24,338 bases of DNA from Welwitschia mirabilis (Eukaryota > Gnetophyta > Gnetopsida > Welwitschiales). Positions within the stretch are counted from its first letter, which is position 1. Every line of letters begins with the position of its first letter. The stretch lies in NCBI GenBank assembly GCA_051453625.1, contig JBOZIK010000001.1:284540863-284565200 (forward strand). Direction: 5' to 3'. This document shows positions 1-11,987 of the stretch, piece after piece. A model generated the notes under the pieces. That model was not told where the DNA came from, ran no database searches, and was given only the letters and a program-made list of their open reading frames with translations. The translations under genes were made by a program, and so were the position numbers.

Positions 1-1460
1 AATGAGCTTGTTATAGCATTCATAAGGTAAACATTATAGCCAAATAAAGACGTCCAATTTAATTATTTTAAATTAAATGCACCAATCATATGTCTATAGT
101 AATATAGTTCAGCATGAATGCAACATAAACTAGACCATAATAAACTAATAATCGGGGTTTCAAACAACTATAACATTATTTAAGAAATTATTTAAGTAAT
201 ATGCTAAGGATGGCAATTTACAAGAACACATATTTTAGTAACCCATACTAAATGCAATAATGCCAACTCTTAACTACAATATTCACTACTTGTCAAAGCT
301 CATGTCAACATCAAGCCCTGCACACACCAATGTGCTGTGAAAACTACACCCATCACAATTCTTAGTATGACCCAAGGCAAGGAAAATGGTTGGGAAGGTA
401 TTCCAATTACAACAAAAAGGAAGTAACGATTATCTAATGACTTCAGACTAAGACTTACACAACTTAGTTTAAATATCTTCAATTTACTATAATTAGATAT
501 CTCATTTTAGTAATCCAGCTACAACCTTCTGAAAGGAATATATATGTAAAACTTGTGCATGTTTTTCCCTTTGTCACTTTGGGGGTCCACTCTTATCAGC
601 ATGGCAGTGTAACAGAGGGCTTTAACTCATTGAGATTTGTACAACTAGTTGCCTTAGCTAGTGTTAATTCTTTTGTTTAATAGAATAACAATTTTAAGTC
701 CATGGTAAACTCTTAAGACTCATACAAATGACTCACAAACAAATATGTGGAGGGGCTAACATCCAATCTACAAGGAAACCAAAATTTTTTAGTAATGCAT
801 GTTCATTAGACGATGAAAACAAACTTTCTAATGAGCATCTAGTTTAAGCTAACAAGGATGGACCACACAAATACGTAAGAAAGACTAAATCATACAAAAT
901 ACAAGAAAGAACTGTCAAGGCCATACAAGAAATGTAAGAATAAATTCCTCCACCATACAAAATACAAGAAAGGTGCCTTGATCATACTTGTTATAAAGCT
1001 GGAAATTCAATAACTTGAATAGCAACTCCAAAGGACTTCAATAGACTCCACAATAGTAAGGTTTCATCTATATATCTATTTACCTAAGGACTCATCTATT
1101 TATAATTTTAAACTGACTATAAGGATTAAGTTCTATAGGTAGTCCAAATACCCTTTTCTCATCCTTTTTCATGTTTGGCGATTGCGTCTCAATAATAATA
1201 ACAACGATAAGAATAATATGTTTTACAAAATAACTTTGGCTGTCAAAGATAAACTAACATGAGTTGATTTCCAAAATAATAAAATTAGTACAACATAAAC
1301 AAGATGTGAATTATAAGAAAACTGAACCATACTTAAGTGAACTTCAAAAACCAACCCAATAACTAAGAGTAAATCATTATAGTAAAATATTTTTATAACT
1401 AATAGTAACATGCACAAACTTATTTTTAACTTTTATATATTCTTCTTCCTTTATTTTTAG

Positions 1461-1490
1461 ATATACACATATACATATACATGTATATAT
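1461..1490. repeat. AT-rich (TA/CATA) simple repeat
   Basis: A short alternating run built from ATAC, ACAT and TATA steps. It is low-complexity DNA with no associated gene. Confidence 0.6.
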
Positions 1491-2062
1491 TATCATTTTT
1501 TAAACTAAACATTAATTTATTCAATTTAAAATTTCTTGGAAGTTGTCAAACCTCTAAAAGCTAGATGTGACAATTTACTTTCACAACTATACATATCTAC
1601 TTAGAGTTGACAATAATGCGGCTTGATACTTAAATTGTTCAAAATATTTGGGAGAAATGGATTTTCTTATTCACTTAGAAAAATGTGTTGTAGCATGGGA
1701 TTGGATCATGAAATAGGTATTACAACATTTCTATTGTGTCATCTTAAAGATATGTAGTTGCTAGAACTTGGTCGTTTACCCAGCACAAGCACATAGACAT
1801 GAAGGTTAGGGTAGCCACTCCTTCCTCCACACATATCATATATATTTATAGTAGCCCTAGTAAGTCCCATTTCCGTATGGCGTACATGGGCGAACCCTGT
1901 TCATACAGAAGATAGATTGACCTTGTAGACAGGTTTCTAGGATAGTTGGTGTTAAAGATAATCTTGACATGTCCCAAGTTTTCATACTACATAGTTACAA
2001 AGAATGTCTTTTAAAAGCAAATTGATGCACTCAATTTTCTTGGAAGCCTCTTATTATTACTT

Positions 2063-2094
2063 AAAAAAAAAGGAAGAAAAAGAAGAAGAAGAAG
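2063..2094 (+). repeat. Purine tract with GAA repeats
   Basis: A pure purine run of about 32 bases: an A tract followed by AGGAAG and several GAA units. It is a simple repeat, potentially variable in length between individuals. No gene is attached to it. Confidence 0.75.
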
Positions 2095-3814
2095 CAGTCA
2101 TCTTAAAATGTAGTTAGGTTCTTACATGCCTAAAAAGGTTTTTTCAAAATCTAGAAAGAAATTTAGAGTCTTGATGTATACAGTTACATAAAGGACTTTA
2201 TTTTTTGGTAATTTCTCTTATTGTAATGTTGTGTAATGGTATGAGGTCAATTTGATTACGAGTTTCACTTACATGAAGATGAATTCATGTTTCTTCTTTG
2301 TCATAAACAATTTAATATGAAATTCATAGTAGTTTCTTGCTATTTCAACGCTGTTACACTTAAGAATAGACAAGGTTAATGTGATTTTCTATCTGAATTT
2401 GTGAACGTATAGGGGAATTCTTTAAAAATTTCTTGATGTCTACTTGTTCCTTAGATTAAAAGCATTTATTTCTCATATTGCACTTAGATTTTGATGAATG
2501 AAGGGCATCATATATATGGCACTTTTTTTTGTCTCCATAAGTAACTTGCTTTCTAAGGTACACATGGTATAAAGTATTAGGTTAATGGAAAAACGATCCA
2601 ATATTTGTTTGCTAGATAGGGTTATTTGATGACGATTAGGCACATCCTACTGAAAGCACTTACTACATTGTTTTCCTTCCTCAAGTGTATTTTATGTTGA
2701 AATTAAGTTATGCTAGAGTTCCATTCATTTTTGTTTTTAGTGTTCAAGAAGAGTTGTTCCTTTGAAAATTTAAAATTTGATGATTATTTTTTAAGAAAAT
2801 TTATTTTCATGGAATGGATGATAGTTAACAACTTCAATTCATTGATCAAATAGTACCATTAATGCTTATATAACCTTCCTGAGTCATAATCAACCATCCT
2901 CTTGTGTTGCATCAACAACATAGTACTGCCATATCCATAGACATCAGTTGTGTTTATCTGGAACCGAAAACAACATAATAACATCATTCTTTACTTTTTT
3001 TTTTCAATCATCTTTAAAATGTTTCTTTATAGTTACATCATCTATTTGGTGATTGACAACATCTCATTGTCTTTTATGGTGAATGGTTTTTGAACAGGTT
3101 AGGTAATCAAGTGCAATAAAATAGTGCAAATAATATGTAAAGTTTTGCAAGCATTTTCAAAAGATACCTTCTAAGAACTTATATGTGCTTATTTATAAAA
3201 TATAACATCTAAAAACATGTCTCGATTCCAATATTCTAAGACATTAAGTTTGGAAGCCATGCTTCTCATAACTATGGATTTAAAGTGAGAAAGAAAGGTC
3301 TTTGTATTAACTTAAAACCTCATTAAAATGTGAAACCATTTAACATATAGATCTAGAGCACATGATTATAAAATTTGAATTTTGCGCAAACTAAGGATTA
3401 GTTCTAATGTCTGTTGATGATGAGTGATTTGGTTTGGTTTAACATCGCTTTGACGGTTGGTTTAACTGAGTTTGATACCCTCCTTCTAGTGCAAAACTAT
3501 TTAGAGAATTCTCACAATATTGAATTTGGAGTTTTAGTCTTGTTTTTTATTGTATGGTGCCCTGAGTTTACATCCTTCCATTGGCACTTAATTATGGTGT
3601 TATGTCAATTATGTTATAGTTCAAACCTTGTGATTTGGAAATTTAGGGATCGAAAAGGCATTTGATTGTGCTTAATTTTTTTTTTAAGAGAAAAAGGAGA
3701 GAGATCAACCATCAATTGGTTTTGTAATTCATGTTTTACAGGCAACAATATTGGGTAAAGATAATCTAGAAATCAAAACTACAAAACCAGATTATTGAGG
3801 TATGTAATAAATGT

Positions 3815-3854
3815 GCCCTCGTCTGTCCCCCGCCCCAGCCTGCCTTCCCCCCTC
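3815..3854 (+). repeat. C-rich low-complexity run
   Basis: About 40 bases made largely of C with some T (runs CCCCC, CCCC and CCCCCC), standing out from AT-rich surroundings. The minus strand is correspondingly G-rich, with several G runs of four or more. A regulatory role cannot be shown from sequence. Confidence 0.6.
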
Positions 3855-4497
3855 AAAAAAGAAAAAAACATGGATTTTAAATATCTCCCTTTTAATTCTT
3901 TTTGATAAGACAGATGACCATTGCGTGGGAATATTAAGAAAGAGATCTTTTTTCACCCCCTAAAAAACAAAAGGAAGCAAAAACCTAATCAATTGAAATT
4001 TTGCCCTTGTTACACTTAAAAGAAAATTTGTCTTTATAGGTTTGAGAATAAAGGAAACAAAATTAGACGCAATGTTTTTCAATTTTTTTTGGGAATAAAT
4101 ATTTTTCAACTTATTCATGAAGCTTTCAATGGCTACAGTCTTTTTCAACAAACGAGCATGCGTTCATGCAATAACATAGTATTGGTGTTGCATAATAGTA
4201 AATCGTAGAGTTACAAACTCGAAGTTTTATGACACATAAAGCTTATAATCTAGAACAATCAAAATCAATGGAAATCAAAGGAAACTCCCACCCATTTTCT
4301 AAAAAGAAATGATTGATTGAATCAAGCAACCCAAAATATAAAGATTGTCCTATAGGATAATGAAAAGGCTAGTACTCACTTTTGCGTGGTCTATGCTGGA
4401 TGGCACAACCCTTCCTATGACGCCTTTGCCTCTTTTCCTCTTTGACTCAACCTCCCTCTACTTTGCTTGCTTGCAGTTTTGTTGGCCTCTTGCCACA

Positions 4498-4513
4498 TCT
4501 CTCTCTCTCTCTC
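4498..4513 (+). repeat. (CT)n microsatellite
   Basis: Eight consecutive CT units inside the pyrimidine-rich block. Confidence 0.8.
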
Positions 4514-4634
4514 GCTCTTATTTGCTTGACCACCTTTTTGGTCAGCCTACGCCTGCGTTTCCCTTTTTTAGGTTTGCAGCTTTGCTGCTTTCTTCATTGG
4601 GTCTTTGCCTTGCTCCTCTTGTTTTCTATCGTTT

Positions 4635-4649
4635 GCCAACTTTGTTGGC
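4635..4649. repeat. 15-bp perfect hairpin, copy 1
   Basis: GCCAACTTTGTTGGC: two 6-base arms that are exact reverse complements, separated by TTT. Confidence 0.85.
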
Positions 4650-4696
4650 CTTATTTCCTAATGCTGTCCCCTTTCACTGTGTTCTCTCTTCCCTTT

Positions 4697-4711
4697 GCCA
4701 ACTTTGTTGGC
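4697..4711. repeat. 15-bp perfect hairpin, copy 2
   Basis: Identical in all 15 bases to the copy at 4635, in a similar pyrimidine context (preceded by CTTT or GTTT). Confidence 0.85.
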
Positions 4712-4804
4712 CGCCCTTTTCCAATGCTCCCTCCCTCTTTAATATGCTAAGGCCACCTTTTTGTTTGCCTCCTCTGTTTTCTGATTTGCTAGCCTGAATT
4801 GATT

Positions 4805-4820
4805 GCCAACTTTTGTTGGC
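4805..4820. repeat. Hairpin copy 3, four-T loop
   Basis: The same two 6-base arms as the copies at 4635 and 4697, with TTTT instead of TTT in the loop. Confidence 0.85.
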
Positions 4821-5429
4821 CTCCCCTATTCTTCTTTTCACCTAGGTGCTTTGCCCAACCTCTCCTTCCCCCCCTAAGTGCAGCCTTGTTGCTGTTTGAG
4901 TCTCTCTTGTTTCTACTCCACCCTCCCAACATATAGGGCCTTTTTTCTTGTTTTCTTTCTCCCAACATTTTTACTATCGAGGTGTCTCTGCCTTTCCGTT
5001 CTCTTTTCTTGCTTGGCTCCCTTGTTTTCCACATTACTTCCTAATGAATGCCACTTCGCCCCTTTGACAGCGTTGCCTTTTGTCTATTTAAGCTACGCTT
5101 AATGTGCCACCCTCCTCTCCTTTTTTTTCCTACTGTTTGCTCCCTCCTTTTCTTTTGACGGTGTCTTCCTTCGCTCCCCTATTTTTGGAGCAGCCTTCTC
5201 TGTTTCTTTTGATCTCCTTCTTCAAGCGTTGTCTTGCTAGAGTACCCTATCCTCTACCTTGCAAAGCTCTCCCGCTCTGTTGCAACTTTGCTACCTCTCC
5301 TTTTCAAGCCCTTTGTCGACAACAACCCCTTCTATTTACCGCTAATATTGCTCTTTTTGGCCCCATTAACAACTTTGTTGCCTCTTTCACTGTGTTTAAC
5401 ACAGTCTCTTTCTTTTTGTTCTCTCCCTC

Positions 5430-5449
5430 CCTCTCTCTCTCTCTCTCTC
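5430..5449 (+). repeat. (CT)n microsatellite
   Basis: Ten consecutive CT units near the right end of the pyrimidine-rich block. Confidence 0.85.
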
Positions 5450-5559
5450 GCGTTTTTTTCCCTCTCCTGAGCTCTCCTTGCTACATCTCTATTAAGTCGA
5501 GCTGTCCAAGCAACATCAAGTTCAACCTAATCATCCAATGCCAAGCGTAGATAAACCAC

Positions 5560-6203
5560 ATGACAAATCACTCATCATCAAGTGACATTAAAACTAATTT
5601 TTTGTTTAAAAAATGCCTAGACAATAACTATTCCATAGCCTTTAAAACTATTTTTCTAATTTGTTCACTAACAACGTATTCACATTCATCACATGGGACA
5701 AGGAAATTATACTGTTTTCATGATGAATAAAAGCATTCAATATTCATGCAATAATTTAAACTCTAATAAACCATCACTGTTAATGATTAGCAAAATATAA
5801 AATTTACTTGCTTTGTCCTTAATAGGAAAACATAGAATGCATGGAATCCTCAACTAAACCATTTTATATTTATATCATAGAAGATAAATCCATTGGGGGT
5901 TATAATAAAAGAGTTGTCACGGTGCACCCGTTTTTATCAAGAGATGCTACAAGGGATTGTATGTTAATAATAAAAGAAATGCGTCTTTAATTTTAAGCGT
6001 CCTATTAAATTTCTGTCTCTTTTAACTAATAAATCAATAAATAGATATAAGAATGTTATAGACGGGACTCAATTCTCTGTAGAATCATAAATAAAAGATC
6101 AAGAAGAAAAGATTTGTGAAACACATATTTAATGTCGTTTTTGATAGTTTACTTGATTGATAGTTGTGTTAATACTAGTTCTGATTATCAAATAAATGAT
6201 AAT
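5560..6203. other. AT-rich spacer, nothing recognised
   Basis: No open frame of note and no motif that I recognise lies between the pyrimidine-rich block and the 211-bp tandem duplication. Confidence 0.5.
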
Positions 6204-6625
6204 CAACTCCCAAACCAATTCTTACTCTAGCAATTGGTTACATGAAAGCTATAAACTAGTGATAATATTGCAAGGATATATTAAAGAAAATTTTACAAAA
6301 ATAATACATGATGTGAAAGTCATGTTGAAATGAACTACAATTGAGGATAAAGTGACCAGTTATGTTTTATGTTTAAAAACCTAGAAAACCATCAACTCCT
6401 TGACATTAAAGTGGCAACTCCTAAACCAATTCTTATTCTAGCAATTGATTACATGAAAAGTTGTACACTAGTGATAACATTTCAAGGATATATTAAATAA
6501 AATTCAACAAAGATAATATGACATGTGAAAGTTATGTTAAAGTGAACTACAAATAAGGATAAACCGACTAGCTACATTTATGTTCAAAAACCTAGAGGAC
6601 CATTAAGTCCTTGACATTAAAGTGG
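6204..6625. repeat. 211-bp tandem duplication (two copies)
   Basis: Copy 1 runs 6204-6414 and copy 2 runs 6415-6625, head to tail. Both open with CAACTCC(C/T)AAACCAATTCTTA and both close with CCTTGACATTAAAGTGG. Shared blocks keep the same order: TCTAGCAATTG, ACTAGTGATAA, CAAGGATATATTAAA, ATGTGAAAG, GTGAACTACAA or TGAACTACAA, and GAGGATAAA or AAGGATAAA. The copies differ at many points and by compensating small indels, so the duplication is not recent. It has no coding potential, and only two copies were found in the window. Confidence 0.85.
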
Positions 6626-9600
6626 TAAGAAAGAAAATGCAACTATTTCCATTTTGACCAAAAAGAAAGATATAATGAAAAAATGACCAGCCTTCATATG
6701 TTATGCATATAATAAAAAGAACAAGTACCTTCACTCCATCATTTGGTCTTCTCATTATGATCTTCACTACATTTTTGTGTCAAATATCTCCCGATGTCTT
6801 GCATTCCCTCATACAACTATTCTTTTCCCAAATCGTCCAGCTATAAGAAAAGCTTAATGGCCAAGGCTCCCTATTTGTAAAGGCTCTATAAAGTTCTTCT
6901 CACTAAAATTATTTATTACAGTTGCAAGATCCAAGATATTTGTGAATTTGGGATTTAACGTCACTTGTATTTGTTCTTGGTTGAATCATTTTGATTTCCC
7001 ATTTTTGCAGAAACGAACTCGATTATAGCCATGCAAAATATAAGTGTTAGATTAGTCAGTTGAGACTACCTTGTAATCTGATGATGTTGATGCAAGGTTT
7101 CTTTATAGCCAAAATAGAATTGTGCATTCCTTATAGATAATGTGTAGTCAAAGCCATTGGGAATAGTCTTGTGAAGTTATTACACATGGAATCCCTCTAA
7201 AGTGGATTTAACAAAATTGGAAATAAACTATAAAGCACATTGGAAACGTGTTAAAAAACTCTAATATCTTTATATTGCATCTTGAGCATTGTCAAAGAAC
7301 TGTCGCTAATATCATTCATCTGGCTATGGCAACCATAAACCATAGTAGCCACTTAAACCCTACATATGATAAAAATTAATTTGCCTAAAACTATGCATCA
7401 GCCAAAAGAATCTGATAAATAAGATGACCACATTATGTATTTGCATCATACTCGTGTTTAATTTTGTGTGTTGTGAAAACGTGAATGCAATAACCATTAT
7501 ACCTTTTCATTGTTAGATAGTGGCGTCTTCAAAGTTGTTGAATGAACTATTTATGAGAAGCATCTTATTCATAGCCATCTGAAATGCACAGCTAAAATTA
7601 TTGTACAGTAGTTAATCAGACACTGAAGGAAGTGATTCAGTAGTGTTGGAAGTAGACAAAAACAAAGTTACATGATAACTGGTTGCACAAAATACCAAGG
7701 AACTCAAGGGAATAACTATGCAATTTGAGGGGGATGCTACTAGTTCGATCATTATCAACAGGGTCTAAAGATTGAAGACAAAAGCATCATACATTGAGAT
7801 TCTGCAGTGAAAATATAATGCCTGTTTCAGAACAAATATCCTATACTTCAACCTACAAATCTTGTATGTGATTATTTTTCATACTTAACCAATTTGGCAT
7901 AATAATATAGTACATATACAAGCGACAAAGAATGTTGTAAACACAAAATTGCCTACATTTTTATGCATTCTTCTCCACAATTTTTTATATTACTTTTAGA
8001 CCCATTTGGATTTCTTAACATCAGATCAACCATTGTAGTTGAAGCTCAACGAGCATTACTTGAAAGTGTCATGGACTCTTTTAAGCATTTGATTATTCTT
8101 ATTTCTTTAAATGTTTTTAAGTCATCTTTAGCCTATTTTCACATATTTAGGTTTAAATAGCAGTTCCTGTTAACCTTCATTAATATTGAATAAGGCGTTT
8201 CATCATTGAACCTACTTAGTTGATAGATTAATCTAACTATTTGAGGATTTGCTTTGATTTCTAAACTAAACACCAATGGTATGAACAAATTCTCTATTGT
8301 TTCCCCTTATTGGTGCTACTCCAACAGCCTTCCATCGAACTTATTTTAATATTCCCTCAATATGCTCATCAACCTTCACATGCTAAACCCATGATCATGC
8401 ACCCATCCCAAGGCACTGTGCAAGAGAACTGGGTATAGAACAGGGCATGGCATTACTGTAACAAATTCCAAATCGATAGAAAGTTCAACAGTAGCAATGC
8501 TTCTTTACTGTCACCTAAAATTAGAAAAACGATCATGCTGATAAATGTTTCTATATATATGCTGTTAGCACACGAGGTGACCTGAAGAATTCCTTGATTT
8601 GATGGTCCCATCTTGGCTGTTTATCATTTAGATAGTTCATTGGTCTTGCAATTCATCTATTTACTTCCACCTAACCCTCTCTTGTGGATCCCTTAGGCCT
8701 TTTGACTGGGGGAAATATTATTGTTTATTTCTAGAACTTTTGGAACAAAACTAAATTAAAGAATTTAAAAATACAAAGTTCTACAAAATTCAAGTTAGAA
8801 GTCTAGGTAACAATATGTGTGATGCAATCATGATTTACTTTGATGACGCAGAAGGCACTACATTACAGTTAGTGTTATGGCTTCCCATAAATACATCATA
8901 TTTGTTAACATTTCATTTGTTTACTAAGGGATGAAAATTTTCACAAAGACGAACCATTAATAACAAAAAAACTTTGATAACATAAAATTTCAAGGATCAT
9001 CATCATGAATATTTGAGTAGCTGATAGGGGAAGGAAGAAGCACAATTGGTGTGCTGTCAGATGGAAAATTCTCAAAAAGAGTTGAAAGCTTAGCATTATT
9101 GACATCACTGTTGCCCTGTAAATCTATTCTTTGTATACGTCCTGCAAAAAGTCAAAGGATTATGAATACAATCACAATTACAAACTCATTTCATTTCAGA
9201 AAATCGAAACTTTTGTTTAAGAAAACAAATAGTATCGTATTACATCTCAAAAATAGTATGACATTAACTGGAAAATATTATTAATAAGTTAACCACGTAA
9301 TTAAATGAAAACTTTGATATTTTAAAATACCATCCAATAATCAATTTCTTGAAAGCAAAGCCAATCAGTATGGCCATATATCATAAACTATCAATAATGA
9401 TGCTACCCCGAAAATTGTGATTGGCTACCAATTCAATGTTGCAATTCATGTAAAGAAACAGAAGTTCGAATAGAAAAAACAATCCAAAGTATTGATAAAC
9501 AAACAAAATACTTTTTGTGCATTTAAATTAACCACTCTCTTGTGTATGATTCCATGCAATACTAAGTACAATAAAGACCATGAATTCGCAAAGTAGGATC

Positions 9601-10369
9601 ATTTTCTTAAAATACAGGATTTCTATTAAACATGTCAGAAAAGGGAAATAATTTGAATAATCAAAGAGAAATTCCCATGCAAGATGCGAGTCTCCTGGAT
9701 ATTCAAAGAGGCAAAAAGCAATCAAATGAATAGAACTCTTACTAAAGGTGCAGATCAAGGAAAGACATTTTCTTACTCTGCAGATGTTTCCTTGGAAATC
9801 TATCGGACAAACGACATCCCAAAAAATGGATGGTCCAAATTTATAAAATCAACATGCGTGGCTAGTGAAAATGATTTAACTTAAAACCGAGGGTGTCAAA
9901 GAGAGGGAATGGTAAGTACTGCCTGCTTCTTGATGCCTTGATAATAGATGTGCTTGAGAGGGAGAATTTGTGTTTTATCCCCAGTTCATATTGATTGTGA
10001 TTGCATTTAGTAGTTGAGCACGTCTTTTTCTTTTGAATCATTGTACTTTCCTTTGTATCTAAGTTTCTTGTATTATTACTTGTTTCTTAATGTGCATATG
10101 ATCATTAATCATATTGATTCATTATTAATAATTTATTATATCAGTCACTCACAGATCAAAATCATATCAAATCTTCTCTTGATGTTAAGTTTGTCCATTT
10201 TCTTGTTCACCAAAATCAAGTATTAGATATACTGTATATTTTGTGCTTCAAGTCTTAAGCACTTCATGTTGAGATCATATCTTGCTTGTGGAGTTTCTTG
10301 GCTGATGCCAGACCCCATGTTTTGTGTTTCCTTTCCTAGCATTCCTTCAAACATGTAGCATATTGTGGT
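6626..10369. other. AT-rich spacer, no supportable gene
   Basis: The longest open frames are 60 to 77 codons (for example 7963-8160, 9051-9284 and 9684-9884) and none shows a domain that I recognise. On the minus strand near 6740-6860 the reading includes a Trp-Thr-Ile-Trp-Glu string vaguely like a plant LINE tail, too weak to annotate. Confidence 0.5.
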
Positions 10370-10465
10370 CATGTATGTTTTTTTTTCAAGGCTTCCCAAT
10401 CTTCAATACCAGACAGCCATGTATGCTCTCTTTAAGGCTTCTGAATCTTGAATTCAGCATTTCCC
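10370..10465. repeat. 48-bp tandem duplication
   Basis: Two head-to-tail units begin with CATGTATG at 10370 and 10418. Each continues with a T-rich stretch, then AAGGCTTC, then AATCTT. The copies are diverged but in the same order and spacing. No gene context is visible. Confidence 0.6.
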
Positions 10466-11476
10466 CTTTCTTTGAAAGTAACAGAAATCACGCATGATGC
10501 GGTTCATGTAGGGGACCATGAATCAGCTCTCTCTCATCAAATCTGTTTCTAGAGTAATTGAGATTCCTTGTGTTTTCCTTTCACAAGGAGTCACTTTGCT
10601 GCTGTTAGATACTTTGTAGTCAGACTTTGCTATCATGTATTCAGAGGGAGCCTTGTCCATTCTCATAAACATACAGCTAAGTCTCATTTAAAAAAACACT
10701 TTGTTCCATTTTGTGCTTTGCTTGTGCCTCTTTCGCTCTGTTGTTTTTAATGAGTCCTTGTTTCCTCTCGTCAAGGACAAGAATCTTGGGTATCCGTGGA
10801 ATATACGAACTTCGTCATTTATGAAAAAGAGCAAGAGAGACCCTACATCCTATGAGTGTCCCATCCATGACGAAACGAGGGATTGCTGGAAATATGATTG
10901 CATTAGTGTCGGTGGGTTTGTATTGGATGATGGGTATACATTAGCTAAGAGCAGTTTTTTAGAATAACCATCTTCCTGGATGCTGCATGATGAACATTCT
11001 TTTACTGCTCTTAAGTAATATTCTTTTCACAGATCTGGAAGAGAACAAAAACAGAAGCTTATATGCCTTCATTTCAGCAAGGGTTACTTCTCTGTTGTTG
11101 GCGAAGATCTTCAGAATCTTTTTTTCTTTTTTAAATTTTTTCCTTCCACTTCTTATATTGGAAAGCTAGAAAAGGATGTGGCTGACCATGCTGCAAAAGG
11201 ACATTCTGGTGCATAACATATTGAAGATTGTCAGGAAAGGGTTACTCTGTGTTGCTTACTTCAAAGTGGTTGATATTGTGAAATTGGGAAAAGAGAATTT
11301 AGCTTATACAAAGGTTGGGTCCAATTCCACAGGAACATTGAAAGAACTACAAGATAAACTGTATCACCTTCGATCAAAAAAGAAAATTTACAAAATGAAA
11401 CTCTCAAGCTTGAAAAGGATATCACGTTCTACCAAGGTAGCATAACTTGCCAGTCCTGACTTGCCACATTTGACTT
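10466..11476. other. Spacer with exon-like fragments, unresolved
   Basis: Several short frames are open in this kilobase (10701-10967, 88 codons; 11176-11445, 89 codons). The second ends in a Leu/Lys/Glu-rich segment. If one frame change is allowed near 11385, the reading continues as a charged heptad-like stretch (Glu-Asn-Leu-Gln-Asn-Glu then Leu-Lys-Leu-Glu-Lys-Asp) that could be a coiled coil. I do not recognise the family, no clear start or full exon structure is visible, and an apparent frame change points to a relic. It could be a pseudogene piece, an exon set that I cannot resolve, or chance. Confidence 0.25.
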
Positions 11477-11987
11477 GTGACTCATCAGTGACTTATTGAC
11501 TTATCACACCAAAAAGGGTCAAATAAAAAAGATGGAAGAACTGAAAAAACTGTGAATGTTACATGAATGAATTATGTTCTTATATGTATAAAATGCAACT
11601 ATAACATGCTTTAGAAATCAGAACATGGATTCAACTGACTACTAGGGTGCCATTACACATGAATAGTTTAGAAAACTGAGTTTAATATAAATCTGTGGTA
11701 CGGAATCAATGAACACATTAACAACAAACACATAAACCCTACACACTCATTCCAAAAGTGCAAAAGTGCAATTACGTACGTCATACGTCAATGGAGTGTC
11801 TAAAATATAAAATGAAGCATTAAATTCCAATTTACAATTTGCTTGTGATTTGGTCTGCAGGTTGTTTTCTATCAAAAAGTTGAAAAAATTAAAGCAAAAG
11901 GAATTTGACTCTCCTGCAGAGAGTTTGTTTTCTTTCTTTTTCCTTTTTGCCTGACTCACTTGACTCATTAGTCACTAGCTGAGTCAC
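11477..11987. mobile_element. Possible MITE/foldback element with TGACTCA-rich ends
   Basis: The left end (11477-11517) and the reverse complement of the right end (11942-11987) both begin GTGACTCA, both have AGTGACT a few bases on, and both finish in AAAAAGG. This gives imperfect inverted termini of about 41-46 bases around a non-coding interior, 511 bp in all. The heptad TGACTCA or its complement occurs at 11478, 11952, 11961 and 11980. I see no clear target-site duplication, and because the heptad is itself nearly palindromic, part of the match also works as a direct repeat. The MITE reading is therefore tentative and the superfamily cannot be assigned. Confidence 0.35.

Larger units (their letters stand above)
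1..3814. other. AT-rich spacer, no gene recognised
   Basis: Only short open frames (83 codons or fewer) occur on either strand. None shows a recognisable domain, a convincing splice pattern or codon bias. The stretch holds simple repeats (listed separately) and otherwise unremarkable AT-rich sequence. A decayed transposon too diverged to read by eye could be hidden here. Confidence 0.6.
4370..5490 (+). repeat. Pyrimidine-rich block with recurrent hairpins
   Basis: For about 1.1 kb the + strand is dominated by C and T, in sharp contrast to both flanks. Within it a short inverted repeat recurs: GCCAAC-TTT-GTTGGC occurs perfectly at 4635 and 4697 and with a four-T loop at 4805. Related forms are GCAGC-TTT-GCTGC at 4576 and CAACTTTGTTG at 5370, and half or degenerate forms lie near 4473, 4885 and 5279. 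The spacing is irregular, so this is not a simple tandem satellite. Two frames of about 150 codons (4345-4797 and 5104-5550) are open, but their products are Leu/Phe/Ser/Pro-rich low-complexity strings of the kind any pyrimidine-rich DNA gives. The block could be an unusual non-autonomous repeat, an expanded simple repeat or part of an LTR; I cannot assign it. Confidence 0.7.

Noticed and set aside
4345-4797. 150-codon open frame on the + strand
   Set aside because: The product is low-complexity Leu/Phe/Pro/Ser as expected from pyrimidine-rich DNA. A second overlapping frame is equally open, and no domain or gene structure is visible.
5104-5550. 148-codon open frame on the + strand
   Set aside because: Same pyrimidine-rich block and same low-complexity product, including a Ser/Leu run from a CT microsatellite.
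6740-6860. Minus-strand reading with Trp-Thr-Ile-Trp-Glu, reminiscent of a plant LINE C-terminus
   Set aside because: Only one short motif, an interrupting stop, and no RT or endonuclease motif nearby.
10701-10967. 88-codon + strand frame with a Val-Val-Phe-Asn-Glu-Ser-Leu-Phe-Pro string like a copia integrase tail
   Set aside because: Nothing before or after the string matches copia integrase or RT, so the short match is not enough.
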